Assembly (NCBI GenBank): GCA_946631075.1
Contig: CAMOZS010000115.1
Span: 1-5,738, forward strand
Direction of reading: 5' to 3'
Source of the DNA: an uncultured Bacillota bacterium
GTDB lineage: Bacteria > Bacillota > Clostridia > Peptostreptococcales > Anaerovoracaceae
Length of the DNA: 5,738 nucleotides
Part shown: positions 1 through 4,652 of the stretch, piece by piece
Layout: the number at the start of each line of letters is the position of its first letter
Position numbering within the stretch: position 1 is the stretch's first letter
Notes under the pieces: model-generated
Told to the model about the DNA's origin: nothing
Database searches by the model: none
What the model saw: the letters and a program-made list of their open reading frames with translations, nothing else
Position numbers and translations under genes: made by a program

Positions 1-177
1 GCCTGGGTAATGGGGGCGGCCTGTGCGGCATTTTTGGCAGAAGCGTCAACGCATCTCCCCTTAAAACCCTACTGTACGTTGATGATATCTTCAAAAATGG
101 CTCGCTTACTGATGAGCTGCGCCAGGGTCATGGTCCCATGAATAATCCCCGCTTCGACGCGGGGATGGTCTGAGTTC
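1..177. other. Left-edge region with no supported gene
   Basis: No convincing gene is seen here. On the plus strand one frame is open from the window edge (base 3) to a TGA at 171-173, about 56 codons. It includes the protein-like stretch YVDDIFKNGSLTDELRQGHG and could be the C-terminal end of a gene entering from the left. A second plus frame is open from base 1 to the TGA at 139-141. On the minus strand a frame running out of the DUF202 gene is open to a TAG at 69-71, and its last 20 codons start with ATG at 131. These mutually exclusive open stretches overlap, none has a clear ribosome site, and I recognise none of them. A small CATGG-TC-CCATG inverted repeat lies at 129-140. Confidence 0.3.
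145..166 (-). terminator. GC-rich hairpin downstream of the DUF202 gene, possible weak terminator
   Basis: A perfect 8-bp inverted repeat (ATCCCCGC / GCGGGGAT) surrounds a 6-nt loop (TTCGAC). It begins 12 bp past the stop codon of the DUF202 gene, a normal place for an intrinsic terminator of the minus-strand operon. Read on the minus strand, the stem is followed by only a short mixed A/T run (TATTCAT), not a real U-tract, so termination efficiency is doubtful. Read on the plus strand, no T-run follows. The stem also resembles the hairpin core of type I-E CRISPR repeats, but no second copy exists in the window. Confidence 0.4.
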
Positions 178-546
178 TCAATCTCTTGGTTCCGGGTTCA
201 GCGCCTTGAGCTTGCGGCGGACCAGGAAGAAGTGGATGAGGCCGATGGCCTCCAGGACCGGCGCCAGAAGCATGATGATCACGCCAAGGGTCACGATAGT
301 CTGGTTGTTGACGAATTCAAACATGCCGATGCCGGCGGCCAGAAGGGCGATGGCGGTTCTGGTATAGGCCAACAGGGTCTGGGAATTGGTCAGCGATGTC
401 CGCTCGAAGGCCATGACGGTCCGTTCTATGGCCATGGCGGTACGTTCCTCAGCCATGGCCGTCCGCTCGCTGGACATCTCCGTCCTCTCATAGGCCATCT
501 CGTCCTGAGTCATGTTTTTTGTGATCTCTTTTGTGTTCATATCCAT
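178..546 (-). CDS. DUF202-family small membrane protein with an N-terminal ERT heptad-repeat array
   Basis: A 122-residue protein of unknown function. The C-terminal half matches the DUF202 (YidH-like) pattern: an 'ERT..LAY.RTAIALLAAGIGMF' type motif leading into a first membrane helix (about 63-80), a short NNQ turn, a second helix (about 84-109), and a basic tail (RRKLK). The N-terminal half is a run of 7-residue units with ERT at 20, 27, 34, 41 and 48, then SQT at 55 and TRT at 62, predicted as one long amphipathic cytoplasmic helix. I chose ATG at 546 because AGAGGA lies just upstream (551-556). The ATG at 540 is nearly as good, with wider spacing. A longer frame from a GTG at 615, touching the propeller stop, adds 23 unconvincing residues and is poorly placed for a ribosome site. 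The gene lies 65 bp after the propeller gene on the same strand and has a possible promoter of its own. Family assignment is fairly sure; a role with the sigma/propeller pair is inference from position only. Confidence 0.8.
   Translation of the reverse strand: MDMNTKEITKNMTQDEMAYERTEMSSERTAMAEERTAMAIERTVMAFERTSLTNSQTLLAYTRTAIALLAAGIGMFEFVNNQTIVTLGVIIMLLAPVLEAIGLIHFFLVRRKLKALNPEPRD
355..498 (-). repeat. Coding tandem array of about seven 21-bp (7-residue) units
   Basis: Residues 17-64 of the DUF202 protein are built from consecutive 7-residue units of the form M-A-x-E-R-T-x. Five units keep ERT exactly (at 20, 27, 34, 41, 48) and two are diverged (SQT at 55, TRT at 62). At DNA level the units share GCCATGGC-like blocks but use different codons, for example CGG, CGT and AGG for the Arg. 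The array is therefore conserved mainly as protein, not as a fresh DNA duplication. The last units merge into the normal DUF202 family motif at the start of the first membrane helix. Confidence 0.85.
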
Positions 547-562
547 TTTATCCTCTGCCATC

Positions 563-591
563 AGTTTACAATGGAAAGCCGCGGCAGTCAA
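563..591 (-). promoter_or_regulatory. Candidate housekeeping promoter for the DUF202 gene
   Basis: On the minus strand TTGACT (586-591; 5 of 6 against TTGACA) is followed by a 17-nt spacer and TAAACT (563-568; 4 of 6 against TATAAT). Transcription would start near 556, leaving a very short leader that holds the AGAGGA ribosome site. This would let the DUF202 gene be expressed without the upstream sigma/propeller transcript. The call rests on consensus match and spacing only. Confidence 0.4.
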
Positions 592-611
592 TCGGCCCCG
601 CGTCCTCGGGA

Positions 612-2831
612 TCACTTCAGCCGGAAGCCCTCGATGGTATCATCATCACAGATTCCGTAGATATAGTCGCCGATCCAGACACAGCGGCTGACCGTTCCCC
701 TGGTCTCAAGATCCTGCAGGGTCTCCAGCTTACCAGCCTTTGCGCGGAAAACGAGAATGCCGTAATTTCCGTCAGCTTCGGCAGAGTCCTCCTCCGCGAA
801 ACCTTCTCTTTCAGCGATCGCGATATCATCCTCGAGCCAGTCATCAGAGTAGCGCTCATAAGGGATGGCGTAGTAGCTTGCGTCCGGGCCGACCAGAAGA
901 GCCTTGTGCTCGTACTGGACCGGGCTGTACATGTCCGGGAACTCCTTGCTGTCCGCCACGGCCGGGGCCGATGGATCGCTGATGTCGAAGAGGGCCAGCT
1001 TGACTCCGTCGGTCGCTTCGCCAAATTCCGCCGTCTCGGTGGAGAAGCCCAGGCCCAGCATGTGATCCTGGTCGCAGGGGACCAGAAGGGTGGAGAATCC
1101 GCTGATCTTCACGTGACCCTCGATGACCGGGTTTGCCGGATCGGAAAGGTCGATGATGAAGAGGGGGTCGGTCTCCTCGTAGGTGATGACATAGGCCTTG
1201 TCCTTGATGTAGCGGACAGCCTCGATGTGCTCGTCCCTGGCAAAGCCCCTGCAGGAGCCCAGCTCTCTCATCTTCTCATCCAGGAGGAAGAGATTGTTGA
1301 CATCTGTGCCGTCCACATCCGATGTGGTAGCGATCCGGAGGATCCCGTCTTTCTCGTCCAGAGAGAACTGGTCGTTTACCGATCCGTCCACGATGGCGGT
1401 GGCCTGGCAGCGGACCTTGCCCTTGCTGAGGGAGACCTTCAAAACCTGGGTCTTCCAGTCCATAGATAACTCGGGCAGGTAGATCTCTTCGACATCGGTA
1501 TCGGCCGTGTCAGCATTCTTTTCGGAGTCTGCGTCTTCATAGCCGGAGCCCAGCACGTAGGCCCCCCTGGAAGGGATAGAGCCGGTGACGTAAAGGTTCT
1601 CTCCGTTACAGTAGATCTCATCGGAGCATCCCAGGATGGCCTTGGTCTTCACCGTATCTTTGGAGAAAGTGCCGGCGGACAGGTCCAGCAGTCCGACCAC
1701 GGTAAAGGTCGGGCTGGTGATCTTCGGGAAGGAGCAGATGTCCCCGATGGGAAGATCCTGCAGGCCTGTGGCCGAATAGGAGACCTGGGGAATGGATTCT
1801 TCCGGCAGCTGGGAATCGACCCACTGGTTGGTCACAAGACAGACATGATCGCCGATAAGGCGGGAGCTCAGGTACATGCCGCTCTGGGTATAACGGTTGA
1901 TCTGTCTGGGATCGGTCCGGTCGGAGATATCATAGACCGTTACCGCCGTGACATTCGTGTCGATCCGGCCCTTGTTCAGGCCATCGCTCTGTCCTTCGCT
2001 GTCCCAGGCGATGACGATCAGCTGGTCTCCCCGGACGAAGAGGTCATAGACATAGCCGCTTACGCTGGCGTTGACCGTGCTGACCCTTTTGGCTTTGCCC
2101 TTTTTGGCCTCAGCGATGATGATATTGTTTTCAGCAGTGGAAAGATAGTAGATGTAGCGGTCATCTGTTTTGACGATATCCGCTTCGTCGATGCCCTCCA
2201 CCTGATTGTAGGTCTGGGAATGGTCGGTTCCGTCCGGACTGGAGTAGTCGCTGCTGCTTTCCGCGGCTGACATGGCCATGTCGGAATCGGCGATCGCTTC
2301 ATTCTTCTCCGCGCCCGCTTCGCTGTCCAGGGCAAGGTTATGGCCAAGGCCATAAGGGGCATCCTCCCGGTCGGACATGATCTGGCCCAGTTCATGCTCC
2401 AGGTCCTGATAACTTTCGAAAGCGACGAGGCCGTTTTCTCCAGCGGCCATATCCGCCCGGTCAGACGAGCCTCCGGGGAGCACGCTGTGGAGGAAGGGGA
2501 TCAGGCCGATCACAAGGGCTGCGCAGGCCGCGACAGAGATGATGGCCCGCCAGTGGCGTTTCCGGGCGGGAGCATCAGGGGAGCCGGAAGAGCCGGCCCC
2601 GGATCTGGCCGAAGCATCGGCTGTTACTGGTGCCTCGGATCCGGCCGGTGCCTCGGATGTGGCCCGGGTCTGCGGTCCGGCCTGGTCCAGCATGCTCCGG
2701 ACGGCATCCTCCGAGACAGACTCCGGTATGGGCAGCCCGTCTTCTTCGAAGCTGCCGCGGATGAAATCCAGATCTCCGCGGAGATCTTCGCTGCCGTCAG
2801 TATAATCAATGATCTTGTTCTTATCGGTCAT
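612..2831 (-). CDS. Membrane-anchored extracellular beta-propeller protein, putative anti-sigma/sensor partner of the ECF sigma factor
   Basis: A 739-residue protein of the 'secreted protein with C-terminal beta-propeller' family (PF09826/COG4880). Residues 1-50 are an acidic cytoplasmic segment with a short LPIPESVSEDAVRSML stretch. Residues 51-89 are an Ala/Ser/Gly/Pro linker. Basic RKRHWR (90-95) precedes one membrane helix (about 95-117), so the N-terminus should be inside and the rest outside. An acidic, Ser-rich, low-complexity spacer (about 165-206) leads to the family hallmark QVEGIDEADIVKTDDRYIYY (210-229) and then propeller blades with repeated 'DISD..DP' and 'DLSDPANP' turns to the C-terminus. 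The start codon overlaps the sigma stop (ATGA), with AGGGGG 8 nt upstream. That coupling plus the single-pass topology suggests a transmembrane regulator of the sigma factor. However, the cytoplasmic part has no Cys and no HxxxCxxC zinc anti-sigma motif, so anti-sigma activity is inference. Ligand unknown; I see no catalytic motif. Confidence 0.88.
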   Translation of the reverse strand: MTDKNKIIDYTDGSEDLRGDLDFIRGSFEEDGLPIPESVSEDAVRSMLDQAGPQTRATSEAPAGSEAPVTADASARSGAGSSGSPDAPARKRHWRAIISVAACAALVIGLIPFLHSVLPGGSSDRADMAAGENGLVAFESYQDLEHELGQIMSDREDAPYGLGHNLALDSEAGAEKNEAIADSDMAMSAAESSSDYSSPDGTDHSQTYNQVEGIDEADIVKTDDRYIYYLSTAENNIIIAEAKKGKAKRVSTVNASVSGYVYDLFVRGDQLIVIAWDSEGQSDGLNKGRIDTNVTAVTVYDISDRTDPRQINRYTQSGMYLSSRLIGDHVCLVTNQWVDSQLPEESIPQVSYSATGLQDLPIGDICSFPKITSPTFTVVGLLDLSAGTFSKDTVKTKAILGCSDEIYCNGENLYVTGSIPSRGAYVLGSGYEDADSEKNADTADTDVEEIYLPELSMDWKTQVLKVSLSKGKVRCQATAIVDGSVNDQFSLDEKDGILRIATTSDVDGTDVNNLFLLDEKMRELGSCRGFARDEHIEAVRYIKDKAYVITYEETDPLFIIDLSDPANPVIEGHVKISGFSTLLVPCDQDHMLGLGFSTETAEFGEATDGVKLALFDISDPSAPAVADSKEFPDMYSPVQYEHKALLVGPDASYYAIPYERYSDDWLEDDIAIAEREGFAEEDSAEADGNYGILVFRAKAGKLETLQDLETRGTVSRCVWIGDYIYGICDDDTIEGFRLK

Positions 2832-3355
2832 TCCAGATACCCCCTTACTTTTTTCAGGCTGCGGGAAAGAGCGGAGCGGACGGACCCGGCGGTCAGTCCG
2901 GTCATCTGTCCGATCTCGCCGCTGGTCAGTCCTCCGACAGCGGAGAGGAGAAGGATCTCCCGGTCCTTATCCGAAAGCTGGTCCAGGGCCTCCTGCAGGA
3001 TCATCCAGGTGTCGCTGTCTGCCTGGCCCGGCCGGGCGCTCTGCTGCTCAGCCTCCTTCATCTGCTCGGTCTGCTGGTCCCGCCGGCGGATCTGCTGGCG
3101 GATCAGGCGTCCGCAGCAGCCGGAAAGGATCCGGAAGAGCCAGGCAGTGAAGGCCTCAGGTTCCCTCAGCTGTCCGATCTGTTTCCAGGCAGAGAGGACG
3201 CACTCCGCGACAGCATCCTCCGCGTCGGGTCCGTTCCCCAGACGGTAGAAGGCATAGCGGTACAGCTTCGGTCTGTAGAGACCGTAGAGCCGGCAGAAGG
3301 CGTCCGCGTCACCGGCAGCGGCCTGTATGATCAATGTGCGTTCATCCATAGACAT
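2828..3355 (-). CDS. ECF-type RNA polymerase sigma factor (sigma-70 family)
   Basis: A 175-residue sigma factor with the two-domain ECF layout. Region 2 spans about 15-90 and includes LYRPKLYRYAFYRLGN and the DAEDAVAECVLSAWKQI helix (44-60), followed by FTAWLFRIL. A Gln/Glu/Arg-rich linker covers about 91-115. Region 4 spans about 118-172: LDQLSDKDREILLLSAVGGL, then the helix-turn-helix LTSGEIGQMTGLTAGSVRSA and a basic end (SLKKVR). It would direct RNA polymerase to a specific promoter set. I chose ATG at 3355 because AAGGA sits 6 nt upstream; the frame also opens at a GTG at 3400 that has no ribosome site. The stop overlaps the start of the propeller gene by 4 bp, so the two are probably made together. 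A candidate ECF promoter with a palindrome lies upstream, consistent with self-activation. The ECF subgroup cannot be assigned by eye. Confidence 0.92.
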   Translation of the reverse strand: MSMDERTLIIQAAAGDADAFCRLYGLYRPKLYRYAFYRLGNGPDAEDAVAECVLSAWKQIGQLREPEAFTAWLFRILSGCCGRLIRQQIRRRDQQTEQMKEAEQQSARPGQADSDTWMILQEALDQLSDKDREILLLSAVGGLTSGEIGQMTGLTAGSVRSALSRSLKKVRGYLE

Positions 3356-3392
3356 CAGAATTCCTTCCCTGTGACATGGTGCAGTTTCGATT

Positions 3393-3418
3393 GGTCTCAC
3401 TTATTAAGTGTCCAGACC
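3393..3418. promoter_or_regulatory. Palindrome in the mutY-sigma gap, candidate operator
   Basis: CACTTATTAAGTG (3398-3410) is a perfect palindrome of two 6-bp arms around one central base. It is flanked by GGTCT (3393-3397) and AGACC (3414-3418), which extend the symmetry apart from a 3-nt bulge. No T-run follows on either strand, so a terminator is unlikely. It overlaps the -10 side and predicted start of the candidate sigma promoter, where a dimeric regulator could block or assist transcription. It could also simply be a hairpin in the leader RNA. Confidence 0.4.
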
Positions 3419-3434
3419 GGGCGAAAGTGTTGCA
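3408..3434 (-). promoter_or_regulatory. Candidate ECF-type promoter of the sigma-propeller operon
   Basis: Minus strand: TGCAAC (3429-3434), a GCAAC/AAC-type ECF -35 element, is followed by 16 nt and GACAC (3408-3412) in the -10 position. A start near 3400 would give a leader of about 45 nt ending in the AAGGA ribosome site of the sigma gene. The AAC-N16 spacing is usual for ECF sigma promoters, which often drive their own sigma gene. Nothing closely matching a housekeeping promoter is seen in this gap. Read-through from mutY, whose stop is 85 bp upstream, is the alternative source of transcript. Confidence 0.4.
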
Positions 3435-3440
3435 GGCATT

Positions 3441-4553
3441 CTACAAATAATCTTTTCGGACCTCTTTTTGATATCCGGCGAAAGCGGAGGGGATGGAGTA
3501 GACCTCCTCCAGCTGCCTGGCGCTGGCTAGGAAGAGCTCGTGGTCCCGGGGCTTCCCTTCGGCAAAGGGCTCCCATTCGTCGGCCAGGATCTGCCAGCCG
3601 GTCATATGCCATTCCCGGTGGGAGAAGATGTGCTTCGAGGCGGGGAGCTTCTGCAGCCGGACGGCGCCGAAGCCCAGATCCCGGGCGAAACGGATGGCTT
3701 CCTCCCGGTCCAGTGTTCCGGGAGCATTGGGAAATTCATAGAGGCCGGCCAGGAGCCCGTGCTCCGGCCTTTTGCGCAGGGCAAGCTTCTGCTCGTAGTA
3801 AATGAGGAAGACGGTCTTGTCCTCCACGGTCCGGGCCTTCCTGGCAGGGACGACAGGGAAGTCCTGCTCCCGGCCTTCCCGGTGGGCCCGGCAAAGCTCC
3901 GCCCAGGGGCATTCCTGGCACAGGGGAGCACCCTTGGGAAGACAGACGCATGCTCCCAGGTCCATCAGGGCCTGGTTCATATCTCCGCATCGGTGCTCCG
4001 GAAAGATGGTCAGATAATAGTCTCTGGCCGCGGTCCTGGCCGCGTCGGCCTTGATGCTCCCGTCGTATCCGGTCATCCGGGCAAAGACCCGGAGCAGGTT
4101 CCCATCCACTGCCGGTATCCGGGCATCGAAACAGATGGACGCGATGGCGGAAGCGGTATAGGGCCCGATGCCGGCCAGCTTGAGAAGCTGGTCGTAAGTT
4201 CCGGGCATATGTCCTCCGTGCTCCGCCATGATCTGGCATGCCGCCTTGTGCAGGTTTCTCACCCGGGAGTAGTAGCCCAGCCCCTCCCAGAGCTTCAGAT
4301 AAACGTCCTCATCAGCCTTTGCGAGAGACTCGATGGTGGGAAGGGCCGCCAGGAAACGGGTGTAGTAGTCCCGGACCGCCTCGACCCTGGTCTGCTGGAG
4401 CATGATCTCCGACAGCCAGACATGATAAGGAGACGGGTCCTCCCGCCAGGGCAGGATCCGCCGGTTCCCGTCGTACCATTCCAGCAGCCGCCGGGCCTGT
4501 GAGACCGCGGTCGGCGCGGATTCTTTCGCTGCTTCCTTAAGTCCTTTTTCCAT
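3441..4553 (-). CDS. mutY: A/G-specific adenine DNA glycosylase MutY
   Basis: A 370-residue base-excision repair enzyme that removes adenine mispaired with 8-oxoguanine. The HhH-GPD core carries LPWRED (34-39), SEIMLQQTRV with the catalytic Glu at 49, LWEGLGYYSRVRNLHKAA (88-105), the helix-hairpin-helix LAGIGPYTASAIA (126-138), and VDGN with the catalytic Asp at 150. Four iron-sulfur Cys lie at 204, 212, 215 and 221 (C-X7-C-X2-C-X5-C). A NUDIX-like C-terminal domain (about 240-360) that checks for 8-oxoguanine includes GLLAGLYEFPN and the FSH motif at 310-312. Length is normal for the family and all key residues are present. I chose ATG at 4553 because the alternative ATG at 4598 adds 15 non-family residues, has no ribosome site and lies across the promoter. 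The chosen start has only a weak GGA upstream. The gene is divergent from the racemase gene and 85 bp upstream of the sigma gene's start. Confidence 0.96.
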   Translation of the reverse strand: MEKGLKEAAKESAPTAVSQARRLLEWYDGNRRILPWREDPSPYHVWLSEIMLQQTRVEAVRDYYTRFLAALPTIESLAKADEDVYLKLWEGLGYYSRVRNLHKAACQIMAEHGGHMPGTYDQLLKLAGIGPYTASAIASICFDARIPAVDGNLLRVFARMTGYDGSIKADAARTAARDYYLTIFPEHRCGDMNQALMDLGACVCLPKGAPLCQECPWAELCRAHREGREQDFPVVPARKARTVEDKTVFLIYYEQKLALRKRPEHGLLAGLYEFPNAPGTLDREEAIRFARDLGFGAVRLQKLPASKHIFSHREWHMTGWQILADEWEPFAEGKPRDHELFLASARQLEEVYSIPSAFAGYQKEVRKDYL

Positions 4554-4564
4554 AGGTCCAGTAT

Positions 4565-4593
4565 AGCATAAATGGGTTGATGAAGTTTGTGAA
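4565..4593 (-). promoter_or_regulatory. Candidate mutY promoter
   Basis: On the minus strand TTCACA (4588-4593; 5 of 6 against TTGACA) is separated by 17 nt from TATGCT (4565-4570; 4 of 6). An overlapping TATACT (4560-4565) is closer to the -10 consensus but has no good -35 at the right distance. Transcription would begin only about 5 nt before the chosen ATG, giving a nearly leaderless mRNA. This promoter overlaps the plus-strand racemase promoter. Confidence 0.45.
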
Positions 4594-4605
4594 AACATCT
4601 ATAAT
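4577..4605 (+). promoter_or_regulatory. Promoter of the racemase-family gene
   Basis: TTGATG (4577-4582; 4 of 6 against TTGACA), a 17-nt spacer and a perfect TATAAT (4600-4605) form a convincing housekeeping promoter. Transcription would start near 4612, about 40 nt before the start codon. It overlaps the divergent mutY promoter, so the two probably compete for polymerase. Confidence 0.7.
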
Positions 4606-4639
4606 GCGAGAAGAGGATTATGGTTGGAGCAGTACATGT

Positions 4640-4646
4640 AAGGAGG
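4640..4646 (+). promoter_or_regulatory. Strong ribosome binding site that fixes the racemase start
   Basis: AAGGAGG lies 6 nt before ATG at 4653, an ideal spacing. This decides against the in-frame ATG at 4620, which would add 11 residues (MVGAVHVRRRN) encoded by the ribosome site itself. Confidence 0.85.
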
Positions 4647-4652
4647 AGAAAC

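Noticed and set aside
80..240. CRISPR array around the 145-166 hairpin
   Set aside because: No repeat copy is present at spacer distance on either side; one hairpin alone is not an array.
178..615. Longer DUF202 start (GTG at 615) overlapping the propeller stop
   Set aside because: The extra 23 residues do not resemble the family and any purine-rich site is too far upstream; AGAGGA just before the ATG at 546 is better.
531..1469. Long open frame (312 codons) on the plus strand opposite the propeller gene
   Set aside because: It is a shadow of the GC-rich antisense strand: no family features, no ribosome site, and it lies wholly opposite a well-supported gene except for its first 80 bases.
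2340..3248. Plus-strand open frame of 302 codons opposite the propeller and sigma genes
   Set aside because: It spans the ends of two well-supported genes in antisense, with Arg/Ser-rich low-complexity content typical of shadow frames.
3393..3418. Intrinsic terminator after mutY
   Set aside because: The symmetry is A/T-rich at its centre, has a 3-nt bulge and is not followed by a T-run on either strand; an operator or leader hairpin fits better.
3540..4502. Plus-strand open frame of 320 codons opposite mutY
   Set aside because: Antisense shadow of mutY, which has all its catalytic and iron-sulfur residues on the other strand.
4620..4652. Upstream in-frame ATG for the racemase gene
   Set aside because: It would translate through the AAGGAGG site that is ideally spaced for ATG at 4653, and family members begin at the later Met.
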